Below, one piece after another: positions 8,932 to 14,864 of a stretch of 14,864 bases of DNA. Source of the DNA: Flavobacteriales bacterium (GTDB lineage Bacteria; Bacteroidota; Bacteroidia; NS11-12g; UBA955); NCBI GenBank assembly GCA_947450405.1, contig CANFVI010000026.1:1-14864 (forward strand). The letters run 5' to 3'. The position numbers and the translations under genes are program-made. Below the pieces are notes generated by a model that saw only the letters and a list, made by a program, of their open reading frames with translations, made no database searches and was not told the DNA's origin. Position 1 is the first letter of the stretch; each line of letters begins with the position of its first letter.

Positions 8932-9428
8932 ACTAAATTTCTTTCATAAATTTTAAAACAATAATCATATTCATGCAGATCATCTTTATGATGGTCTTCA
9001 ATGAAACTATTGGTATAATTCTGATAGTTTACTGAAGGAAAAAATGTGTCGGCATTTTCAAAACTTCCATCAACATGAGTAAGAAAGATCTTGTCGGCAA
9101 ATTCCAATGCTTGTTCATAAATCTGGGCACCTCCAATAATCATAATTTCATTACTTTCAGACTGCTTTGCAATCTCAAAAGCCTCATCCCATGATTTAAC
9201 CAACACAAACCCATCGGCAACCTCATTTAGCTGCCTGCTCAAAACAATATTCAAACGGTTTTTTAATGGTCGGCCCAAACTTTCCATGGTCTTGCGACCC
9301 ATTATTACTGGTTTGCCTTTTGTTTTTTCAATAAACCATTTGAAATCAATTGGCAAATGCCAAAGCAATTGGTTGTTAGCACCCAATTCATTTTTCGAAC
9401 CTATTGCTGCTATAATAGAAATTTGCAT
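8928..9428 (-). CDS. folA: Dihydrofolate reductase
   Basis: It reduces 7,8-dihydrofolate to tetrahydrofolate with NADPH in the cytoplasm, sustaining thymidylate, purine and methionine synthesis; it is the target of trimethoprim-type antifolates. With the start chosen here it has 166 residues, the usual size. Seen are the N-terminal strand MQISIIAAIG, the substrate-loop motif NNQLLWHLPIDFKWF (with the Trp and the acidic Asp typical of DHFR), the NADPH motif GKPVIMGRKTMESLG, RPLKNRLNIVLSR, IIGGAQIYEQAL, and the THVDGSF...ADTFFP end. The frame extends 11 codons upstream to a TTG at 9459-9461. The ATG at 9426-9428 is preferred because family members begin at this strand and a promoter-like element (9437-9467) lies between the two. 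It is first in a leftward operon; its TGA stop overlaps the next start by four bases. Confidence 0.95.
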   Translation of the reverse strand: MQISIIAAIGSKNELGANNQLLWHLPIDFKWFIEKTKGKPVIMGRKTMESLGRPLKNRLNIVLSRQLNEVADGFVLVKSWDEAFEIAKQSESNEIMIIGGAQIYEQALEFADKIFLTHVDGSFENADTFFPSVNYQNYTNSFIEDHHKDDLHEYDYCFKIYERNLV

Positions 9429-9436
9429 TTGTAATG

Positions 9437-9467
9437 CGAATTTAAGATTAATTACAGTCAATACAAA
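9437..9467 (-). promoter_or_regulatory. Candidate Bacteroidota-type promoter for the folA operon
   Basis: Read on the minus strand, TTTG (9464-9467) is followed by exactly 19 bases and then TAAATTCG (9437-9444). This matches the Bacteroidota primary-sigma consensus TTTG-N19-21-TAnnTTTG with one mismatch in the -7 box. Transcription would start about 3-5 bases before the ATG at 9428, giving an almost leaderless mRNA. It lies downstream of the terminator at 9490-9522, where an operon promoter is expected. Confidence 0.55.
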
Positions 9468-9489
9468 TGAAATTGATTTTCACTTCCAA

Positions 9490-9522
9490 TGAAAAAGCCC
9501 TTGGATTGCAAGGGCTTTTTCA
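9490..9522 (-). terminator. Intrinsic terminator after the FAD oxidoreductase gene
   Basis: A perfect inverted repeat is present: a 14-bp stem with arms 9490-9503 and 9509-9522 and a 5-base loop (9504-9508). The core GCCCTTG/CAAGGGC is flanked by A5 on one side and T5 on the other, so an RNA from either strand would have a GC hairpin followed by a U-tract. Only the minus strand has a gene ending into it (stop at 9542), so it most likely ends that transcript and insulates the folA operon. Confidence 0.85.
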
Positions 9523-9541
9523 AAATTGGCAACAATTTTAT

Positions 9542-10969
9542 TTATATATTGTAACCAGTTAAATTAATTTCTGTTTCTTCTTGGTAATCAGAGTCGGTAT
9601 TGATACTCCATAAATTCTGATCTCTTCCAGTTTCAATTTGACGCGCAATCAAAATACCCATTAAAATTGAATGATCTTGATTGTTGTATTTAAATGAACC
9701 ATAACGGCCAATAGGATATAAATTCTTAAAGCCCTTCAGGTAATCAATTACGGGTTGCAAGTTTTCCATGTATCCAGTTTCGTAAACCGGATAGCATTTT
9801 GGAATTCTCATCACCGAAGTATTTAAAATTTTAGAAGAAGGTTGAATTAAATTCAATGTTCTAATTTCTTTTGCTGCCAATTCTGCCAACTGATCATCTG
9901 AATAACCCCAAAGTTCTTCGTGGTCAAAACTCCAGAATTCCATACACAAAATGGTAGTCTCTTTTTCTTTGTTTATTGTTGGACACCAATTTCTAAAATT
10001 GGTAATTCGTCCATGTTTCACCTCTGGTGAATGTACATAAATCCAGTTGTCTGGAAACAATTGATTGTTATCAACCTCCAAATAAACCAAAGTGGTATTT
10101 CTAAAATATAACTTTTTAGATAAATCCAAAACCTCTTGGTCAATTACCGACATTCCCTGAAGCAATAATGTAAGTGGCATCGTAGAGATGATAATATCTG
10201 CTGTATAAACAATGCCATTTTCATCGGTTAGTGATTGAACTGTTTTATCAACGACCTCTATATTTTTGATTTTTTTATTGAATAAAATCTCACCACCCTT
10301 ATCAATAATAGACCTTGCCATTTTTTCATAAACCTCACCCGTTCCATGTTTTGGGTAAGCAAACTGATCTACTAATGTTTTATGCTTATTTCCTTTGTTT
10401 CCAAATATTGCTGCTTTTACTGCTTCGTACAGTGACAATTTCTTAATTCGCTGTGCCGCCCAATCAGAATCAATTTGATCACATCTAATTCCCCAAAGTT
10501 TTTCTGAATAGGTTTTAAAAAACATTTCAAACAATTTCTTGCCAAACTTATCTGTTACCCAATCTTCAAAAGTATCTAGATTTTTTTTGCCAAATACGCG
10601 CTGAACGGCATAACTCCATAAAATTTGTACAATTTCAAGTGGTGATAAATTTTTTAATACATTTCCCAATTTTAAGGGATAATCAAAAAACTTATTTTTA
10701 TAATAAATTCTTGTTAATCTGTTTACCAAAGTATAATCATCTTCTACAACTTCATGAAAAAGATCATTTACAATTTTATCACTTGAAAAGAATCTATGTG
10801 GTCCACAATCAACAATTTGGCCAAAAAGTTCAAAACTCTTAGCCATACCACCAACCGAACCAGTAGATTCAATTACCGTGACTTTATTTCCTTTTTTAGT
10901 CAATTCATAAGCCGCAGTTAATCCGGCAGGACCTGCGCCAATGATAATGACTGATTTTTTTTCTGACAT
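9542..10969 (-). CDS. FAD-dependent oxidoreductase, UDP-galactopyranose mutase / amine oxidase-like
   Basis: This 475-residue cytoplasmic flavoprotein has no signal peptide. The N-terminal Rossmann strand VIIIGAGPAGLTAAYELTKKG (GxGxxG at 11-16, acidic Glu34 for the FAD ribose) is followed by the GGMAKSF FAD motif (40-46) and CGPHRFFSS (55-63). Central family motifs are YYKNKFFDYPL (89-99) and YSEKLWGI (154-161), both typical of the UDP-galactopyranose-mutase-like branch of the amine-oxidase superfamily. The C-terminal FAD clasp is GRYGSFKYNNQDHSI (421-435). Many relatives sit in cell-surface polysaccharide loci, but no sugar-biosynthesis gene is present here, so a role in nucleotide-sugar chemistry is inference. 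Protoporphyrinogen oxidase or a desaturase are less likely alternatives. It is transcribed alone: a terminator follows, and a divergent region with der lies upstream. Confidence 0.8.
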   Translation of the reverse strand: MSEKKSVIIIGAGPAGLTAAYELTKKGNKVTVIESTGSVGGMAKSFELFGQIVDCGPHRFFSSDKIVNDLFHEVVEDDYTLVNRLTRIYYKNKFFDYPLKLGNVLKNLSPLEIVQILWSYAVQRVFGKKNLDTFEDWVTDKFGKKLFEMFFKTYSEKLWGIRCDQIDSDWAAQRIKKLSLYEAVKAAIFGNKGNKHKTLVDQFAYPKHGTGEVYEKMARSIIDKGGEILFNKKIKNIEVVDKTVQSLTDENGIVYTADIIISTMPLTLLLQGMSVIDQEVLDLSKKLYFRNTTLVYLEVDNNQLFPDNWIYVHSPEVKHGRITNFRNWCPTINKEKETTILCMEFWSFDHEELWGYSDDQLAELAAKEIRTLNLIQPSSKILNTSVMRIPKCYPVYETGYMENLQPVIDYLKGFKNLYPIGRYGSFKYNNQDHSILMGILIARQIETGRDQNLWSINTDSDYQEETEINLTGYNI

Positions 10970-10979
10970 TGAATAGTTA

Positions 10980-10987
10980 CAAAGTTA
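10980..10987 (-). promoter_or_regulatory. Candidate -7 promoter element of the FAD oxidoreductase gene
   Basis: The minus strand reads TAACTTTG, an exact match to the Bacteroidota -7 box TAnnTTTG. It lies 10 bases before the ATG at 10969. No TTTG -33 box lies at the usual 19-21 base spacing; that position is occupied by the dyad at 10990-11015. Confidence 0.45.
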
Positions 10988-10989
10988 AA

Positions 10990-11015
10990 TATCAATGGCC
11001 AAAGTACCATTGATA
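10990..11015. promoter_or_regulatory. Dyad (possible operator) upstream of the FAD oxidoreductase gene
   Basis: There is a perfect inverted repeat of TATCAATGG (10990-10998) and CCATTGATA (11007-11015) with an 8-base spacer. It abuts the -7 element and covers the place where a -33 box would lie. It has no T-tract, so it is not a terminator. An activator or repressor site is the simplest reading; no regulator is identified. Confidence 0.4.
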
Positions 11016-11163
11016 GCGCATTTTTTATTCAACATTTTTTTAAAAAAATGGAATTCCTTCCAATTTATTCAAAATGCAATACCATTTGACATTTATTTTA
11101 AATTTGATTTAACACCAATTCAATACATTCAAAATCAATTTCTTCAAGCATTTGATTCCCGGT

Positions 11164-11198
11164 TTTGCCATTAAATTCGCTTAATTCCACTATCTTTG
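11164..11198 (+). promoter_or_regulatory. Candidate promoter of der
   Basis: TATCTTTG (11191-11198) exactly matches the -7 consensus TAnnTTTG. A TTTG (11164-11167) lies 23 bases upstream, at the long end of known spacing. The start site would fall at or next to the ATG (11203), predicting a leaderless or nearly leaderless transcript. Confidence 0.5.
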
Positions 11199-11202
11199 CG
11201 GG

Positions 11203-12513
11203 ATGAGTCGTATTGTTGCCATTGTTGGACGCCCAAATGTAGGAAAAAGCACATTATTTAATCGCCTTACAGGAGAGCGAAAAGCCATTGTTGATGATTT
11301 TAGTGGAGTTACACGCGACCGTCATTATGGACGTAGCGATTGGAACGGTATAGACTTTACAGTAATTGATACTGGTGGATTTGTGCCATTGTCGTCCGAC
11401 GTTTTTGAAGCAGCAATTCGCGACCAAGTTCATATTGCAATATCAGAAGCTTCAGTAATCATTTTTGTAGTGGATGTTCAAACGGATGTGAATCCAATGG
11501 ACGAGGAGTTTGCAAAAATTTTACGCAGAAGCAAAAAACCCGTATTGCTTTGTGTAAATAAAGTAGATAACGATAGATTGAGATTAGAATCATCAGCCTT
11601 TTATTCTCTAGGATATGATACCTTGTATGAAGTTTCTTCAGCAAACGGATCAGGTACTGGAGAATTGTTAGATTCGGTTGCTGAACATCTTAAAAATGAA
11701 CAACCCCTTAGCGATCATGAATTAGACTTACCTAGAATTGCTATTGTAGGTAGACCAAACGTTGGTAAAAGTAGTTTAATCAATGCCCTTATTGGTGTAG
11801 ATAGAAACATTGTTACTGAAATTGCAGGTACAACTAGAGATAGTATTGATACAATTTATAATGCTTATGGCAAAGAAGTAATTCTTGTTGATACCGCCGG
11901 TATTCGTAGGAAAAGTAAAGTTAGCGAAAATATTGAATTCTACTCTGTAATGCGTTCGTTAAGAGCACTTGAAAATTCAGACGTAGTGGTTTTGGTTATT
12001 GACGCTACACTAGGGCTAGAATCACAAGATCAGAATTTATTTTGGATGGCCCACAGACTTGGAAAAGGAGTTGTTATACTTGTAAACAAATGGGATTTGG
12101 TTGAAAAAGAAACAAATACGCATCTAGAATTCACCGCTCACATTCAAAGCCAAATTGCACCTTTTGTAGATGTTCCAATTTTGTATATTTCTGCTGTAAC
12201 CAAACAGCGTTTATACCAAACAATGGAAACCATTTTGAATGTGCATACCAACTTAACTCAAAAAATTCCAACAAGAAAATTGAACGATTATCTTTTGCCT
12301 ATTATGGAAAACACCCCTCCACCAAGCAGAAAAGGTAAATTTGTTAAAATTAAGTATGTTACACAATTGCCAAGTAAAAGACTTGCCTTCGCGCTATTCT
12401 GTAACTTGCCACAATATGTAGCTGAAAGTTATACGCGTTTCATTGAAAATAAAATGAGAGAAGAATTTCCTCTTACGGGAATTCCAATCAGCTTATTTTA
12501 TAGAAAAAAATAA
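11203..12513 (+). CDS. der: Ribosome biogenesis GTPase Der (EngA)
   Basis: This double GTPase binds the maturing 50S subunit in the cytoplasm and is needed for large-subunit assembly. The 436 residues match family length. The first G domain has GRPNVGKS (9-16), DTGG (56-59) and NKVD (119-122). The second has GRPNVGKS (183-190), DTAG (230-233) and NKWD (295-298). The tandem arrangement is diagnostic of Der. A KH-like RNA-contact domain occupies about 355-436, with the family motif TPPPSRKGKFVKIKYVTQ (371-388). The ATG start is immediately followed by the first beta strand, SRIVAIVGRPN. rlmN follows 43 bases downstream on the same strand; both products act on the large ribosomal subunit, so cotranscription is plausible. 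Confidence 0.97.
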   Translation: MSRIVAIVGRPNVGKSTLFNRLTGERKAIVDDFSGVTRDRHYGRSDWNGIDFTVIDTGGFVPLSSDVFEAAIRDQVHIAISEASVIIFVVDVQTDVNPMDEEFAKILRRSKKPVLLCVNKVDNDRLRLESSAFYSLGYDTLYEVSSANGSGTGELLDSVAEHLKNEQPLSDHELDLPRIAIVGRPNVGKSSLINALIGVDRNIVTEIAGTTRDSIDTIYNAYGKEVILVDTAGIRRKSKVSENIEFYSVMRSLRALENSDVVVLVIDATLGLESQDQNLFWMAHRLGKGVVILVNKWDLVEKETNTHLEFTAHIQSQIAPFVDVPILYISAVTKQRLYQTMETILNVHTNLTQKIPTRKLNDYLLPIMENTPPPSRKGKFVKIKYVTQLPSKRLAFALFCNLPQYVAESYTRFIENKMREEFPLTGIPISLFYRKK

Positions 12514-12528
12514 TTTTGAGGGACAGGT

Positions 12529-12536
12529 TAAGTTTG
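12529..12536 (+). promoter_or_regulatory. Possible -7 promoter element of rlmN
   Basis: TAAGTTTG in the der-rlmN gap matches TAnnTTTG and lies 20 bases before the rlmN ATG. No TTTG occurs at the expected upstream spacing, and such octamers arise by chance in AT-rich DNA, so this is weak. Confidence 0.25.
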
Positions 12537-12556
12537 AAATAATTTAACCGTTTTGC

Positions 12557-13582
12557 ATGACAAAAGACATTCGTGATTTAGATTTAACTGAGTTATCCGA
12601 AGAATTAAAAACTTTGGGGCAACCATCATTTCGTGCCAAACAAATTTGGCAATGGCTTTGGCAAAAAGGAGCCAGAAGTTTTGACGAAATGACAAATCTA
12701 TCGAAAGATTTAAGGTCAGTACTATCAGAAAATTTCACGTTTCACAAAACAGAAATTATTACTTCGCAATATTCAAACGACGGAACCATTAAGGTTGTTT
12801 TTGAATTACACGATGGCAATAAAATTGAAGGCGTATTAATTCCATCAATGTCAAGAACAACAGCCTGTGTGAGTAGCCAAGTTGGTTGCAGCTTAGATTG
12901 TAAATTTTGTGCAACTGGATATTTAAAAAGAAGCAGAAATTTAACCGCGGCTGAAATTTTTGATCAAGTTTGGCAGATTAACGAACTTGCTGAAAAACAC
13001 CATGGAAAACGTTTAGATAACATTGTTTATATGGGTATGGGTGAACCATTACTCAATTATGCCAATGTTTTGAGAAGTGTGAATATTATTACAAGCGCTG
13101 AAGGTTTGGGAATGTCACCAACACGGTTAACACTTTCAACAGCTGGTATTGCCAAAATGATTGTGAAACTTGCCGACGATGGTGTACGCACCAATTTGGC
13201 GTTAAGTTTACATTCTGCAAACAATGCAAAACGCAGTGCCATTATGCCAATAAACGATTCTAATAATTTAGAAATGCTGGCTGAATCTTTGGCGTATTGG
13301 TATGATAAAACTGGCAACAGGCCTACTTTAGAATATACGGTAATTGCCGGAGTAAATGATGGCGTTGAGGAAGAAAAAGAATTGGCAACTTTTGCAAGAA
13401 AATTTCCTTCAAAAATCAATCTAATTGAATACAATCCAATTACATTGGCCGACTACCAACCAACAGGTAGGTTGGATGCATTTGCCGACAGTTTAATTGC
13501 AAAGAAACTCATTGTAAATGTTAGACGCAGCCGCGGTAAAGACATTGATGCAGCTTGTGGTCAATTGGCATTGAAATCTTAA
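12557..13582 (+). CDS. rlmN: Dual-specificity 23S rRNA A2503 / tRNA A37 C2-methyltransferase
   Basis: This radical-SAM enzyme methylates C2 of A2503 in 23S rRNA and, in characterised homologues, A37 of some tRNAs. The 341 residues are a normal length. The [4Fe-4S] motif CSLDCKFC gives C111, C115 and C118. C334 in DIDAACGQL corresponds to the methyl-carrying Cys355 of E. coli RlmN, and C104 to Cys118. E91 in KIEGVLIP corresponds to E. coli Glu105. Other family blocks are FRAKQIWQWLW (25-35, substrate-binding domain), MGMGEPLLNY (159-168), STAGI (194-198), LALSLHS (214-220) and NVRRSRGKDIDAACGQL (321-337). It is RlmN rather than the resistance methylase Cfr because the sequence has the RlmN-type ends and a housekeeping context with der. 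Its TAA stop overlaps the stop codon of the opposing GLPGLI gene. Confidence 0.96.
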   Translation: MTKDIRDLDLTELSEELKTLGQPSFRAKQIWQWLWQKGARSFDEMTNLSKDLRSVLSENFTFHKTEIITSQYSNDGTIKVVFELHDGNKIEGVLIPSMSRTTACVSSQVGCSLDCKFCATGYLKRSRNLTAAEIFDQVWQINELAEKHHGKRLDNIVYMGMGEPLLNYANVLRSVNIITSAEGLGMSPTRLTLSTAGIAKMIVKLADDGVRTNLALSLHSANNAKRSAIMPINDSNNLEMLAESLAYWYDKTGNRPTLEYTVIAGVNDGVEEEKELATFARKFPSKINLIEYNPITLADYQPTGRLDAFADSLIAKKLIVNVRRSRGKDIDAACGQLALKS

Positions 13583-14325
13583 AAAAACAATTTCCAATAC
13601 ATTTTTTCGGCATCGGGATTCCAACGACCTCCGAATAATTTTTCCATTTCAGTATGCAAGATGAGTTTTGTATATTGTTTTTGCTTCTTTTTAAGGGGTA
13701 ATTTCGGATCATAGCCTTTTGCATTGAGCACGACTTTCTCGGCAAACCAATTGGTATAAAACATAGGTATGCCAAGTCCCAAAACTACTCCTGGAAGCCC
13801 ATGAATGACTTCAGGTCCTTGTGAACCTATCAATTCTTCTGCAAAAAAAGCATAAATAAGAATACTATCTTGAAATTTAGCAATTGCCTTTCTGCAATTG
13901 TAACCCGCAATATTGCGTTTATCATTGGTGATTTTCCATTTAAAATTAAAATGCGAATCACATATCAGGAATTCGCTACCTGCAATATCCTTTTTCAATT
14001 TTAAAGAGTCCGGATAAAGTATAACCTCATTGGCAGCCGATGGAACAAGCCACTCTGGCAATGTGATACTGCTTTCATTGTCAGGACTAATTCTATAAGT
14101 TGAAACCCCATTTTTACCAATGAGTATATATTTTTCCTTCTTAAATTTAGGAATGTCTTTCTTTATTTGTTCCACCCACGCTTCATTAGGCAATTGCTTG
14201 TGAATATTGGTAGTTTTCGTAAAATAAATTGTAAAAGAATCCGAAAACTGCGCACTCAAACCCGAAGTCACCAAAAATAGGATACTCCAAACTAATGATT
14301 TTTTATTTAATTGAACCGCTTTCAT
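13579..14325 (-). CDS. GLPGLI family protein (unknown function)
   Basis: This 248-residue exported protein has a signal peptide (about 1-25, LVWSILFLVTSGLSA|QF), so it is predicted periplasmic or secreted. The family signature is the segment AFFAEELIGSQGPEVIHGLPGVVLGL (positions 159-184): the Tyr/Phe-Ala entry, then G-P-E, then GLPG. Here the name-giving GLPGLI reads GLPGVV. Upstream, WKITNDKRNIAGYNCRKA (130-147) is the other conserved block of the family, which ends around a short basic stretch (KKKQKQ, about 213-218). The family is largely confined to Bacteroidota and has no established biochemical role. Its start overlaps the end of the upstream beta-barrel gene by 23 bases, so the two are almost certainly translated together; involvement in the barrel's assembly or transport function is inference. 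It ends tail to tail with rlmN. Confidence 0.85.
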   Translation of the reverse strand: MKAVQLNKKSLVWSILFLVTSGLSAQFSDSFTIYFTKTTNIHKQLPNEAWVEQIKKDIPKFKKEKYILIGKNGVSTYRISPDNESSITLPEWLVPSAANEVILYPDSLKLKKDIAGSEFLICDSHFNFKWKITNDKRNIAGYNCRKAIAKFQDSILIYAFFAEELIGSQGPEVIHGLPGVVLGLGIPMFYTNWFAEKVVLNAKGYDPKLPLKKKQKQYTKLILHTEMEKLFGGRWNPDAEKMYWKLFF

Positions 14326-14864
14326 TTGATGTATCGTTATTGGTTGAACTTTTAGGTTTGTTTTTAAATTTGTAAACTACATTGAATAATAAATACCTTT
14401 TGAATGCAGAATTTGTTGTTTCGTAAATTTGATTTCCTGACACAAATCGAGAGTAACTTATGTTTTGATTCAACAAGTCATTCACTTTTAAACTGAAAAT
14501 AACTTCTCTTTCCTTTTTATACGTATAACTAATTTGACCGTTGACTAACTTATTGTTTGGAACGTTATAAATGGATGTTTGTTGCCTAAAGTTGGCTTCG
14601 TAATCAACCGACAAACTCCAACCATTGCTTTCGTCTTTGGTTTTTATTTTTTTATCAAACGTTGTTTTATTGAATGGTCCAAGATTAATACCTGCCGAAA
14701 CACTTTGAACATAGTTTACATTTTTAAAGGATTCATTCAATTCACTGGTATTGCTATTTCGGGTGAAATTGTATTGAAAATCTATCATGAAAATCTCACC
14801 CAATTCGATATACGTGCTTGGTTGTATAGTCAAGGATTGGCTCATGTTTTTTCCTAATAATTCA
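14303..14864 (-). CDS. Outer-membrane beta-barrel (TonB-receptor-like) protein, C-terminal part
   Basis: The frame is open to the window edge: upstream of the ATG at 14843-14845 it reads Glu-Leu-Leu-Gly-Lys-Asn without a stop. This is therefore the last ~187 codons of a longer gene, and that ATG is probably internal. Alternating beta-strands with aromatic girdles are seen, including NGWSLSVDYEANFRQ, KLVNGQISYTYKKEREVIFSLKVNDLLNQN and RYLLFNVVYKF. The NDLLNQN...SRFVSGN...YETTNSAFKRYLLFNVVYKF pattern is typical of the C-terminus of the Bacteroidota outer-membrane beta-barrel family related to TonB-dependent receptors. After the last aromatic strand (ending near 14366) there is a 20-residue hydrophilic Ser/Asn/Lys-rich tail, which is unusual because barrels normally end on the strand. 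The tail overlaps the GLPGLI start. Confidence 0.75.
   Translation of the reverse strand, partial: ELLGKNMSQSLTIQPSTYIELGEIFMIDFQYNFTRNSNTSELNESFKNVNYVQSVSAGINLGPFNKTTFDKKIKTKDESNGWSLSVDYEANFRQQTSIYNVPNNKLVNGQISYTYKKEREVIFSLKVNDLLNQNISYSRFVSGNQIYETTNSAFKRYLLFNVVYKFKNKPKSSTNNDTSNESGSIK

Noticed and set aside
8684..8956. Open frame of 90 codons on the plus strand
   Set aside because: It is antisense to the Omp85 signal peptide and POTRA region; its Leu/Ile-rich content mirrors the opposite strand.
9429..9461. Longer folA with TTG start at 9459-9461
   Set aside because: It would add 11 residues before the normal first DHFR strand and would begin upstream of the likely transcription start.
11099..11106. 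TAAATTTG promoter-like octamer on the plus strand upstream of der
   Set aside because: No TTTG lies at acceptable spacing, and a better placed TATCTTTG box is adjacent to the der ATG. Such octamers are expected by chance here.
10970..11202. Small RNA or tRNA in the divergent intergenic region
   Set aside because: No cloverleaf, no stable long stem and no terminator-like hairpin with a T-run; only promoter elements and one short dyad are visible.
13057..13434. Open frame of 125 codons on the minus strand
   Set aside because: It lies wholly opposite rlmN codons encoding conserved blocks, has no family resemblance, and is best explained as a shadow frame.
12557..13582. Cfr-type antibiotic-resistance methylase
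   Set aside because: Sequence blocks and the der-linked location fit housekeeping RlmN, and no mobile element is nearby.

Overview
The window looks like chromosomal DNA from a member of the Bacteroidota (Bacteroidetes). The evidence is visibly AT-rich sequence, TAnnTTTG-type promoter elements, a GLPGLI-family protein, outer-membrane barrel and TonB-receptor-like proteins, exported proteins cut before Gln (…SQ, …AQ), and a large VPS10/BNR propeller protein of a type common in this phylum. I cannot assign a genus from this stretch alone. Coding density is very high: no gene-free stretch exceeds 300 bases, and I see no tRNA, rRNA, CRISPR array, insertion sequence or phage gene.

Left to right, base 1-2976 (+) is the 3' part of a large secreted beta-propeller protein whose start lies outside the window. 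It converges on a five-gene leftward block, 9428 down to 2995 (-): folA (dihydrofolate reductase), a single-POTRA Omp85-type outer membrane protein, nadK (NAD kinase), an exported endonuclease/exonuclease/phosphatase (EEP) fold protein, and an exported GH13 alpha-amylase-family enzyme. Gaps in this block are -4, 3, 5 and 40 bases, so folA to the EEP gene is almost certainly one operon. The amylase may also have its own promoter. A perfect 14-bp-stem terminator (9490-9522) separates this operon from an upstream leftward gene (9542-10969) for an FAD-dependent oxidoreductase resembling UDP-galactopyranose mutase.

A 233-base divergent intergenic region (10970-11202) carries a promoter-like element for each side and a 9-bp-arm dyad beside the oxidoreductase promoter. 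To the right are two housekeeping genes on the plus strand: der (double-Era GTPase for 50S ribosome assembly) and rlmN (radical-SAM 23S rRNA/tRNA adenine-C2 methyltransferase). rlmN meets a leftward pair tail to tail, sharing a TTAA that serves as both stop codons. The pair is a GLPGLI-family periplasmic protein of unknown function and, upstream and overlapping it by 23 bases, the C-terminal part of an outer-membrane beta-barrel (TonB-receptor-like) protein that runs off the right edge.

Functionally, the window mixes core metabolism (NADP and folate reduction), ribosome maturation and cell-envelope or secreted proteins. Nothing is an obvious new defence or mobile system. The less explained parts are the GLPGLI/beta-barrel pair, the unusual folA-Omp85-nadK-EEP-amylase grouping, two short dyads at promoters, a GH13 enzyme with altered conserved residues, and a degenerate sorting-domain-like tail on the EEP protein.
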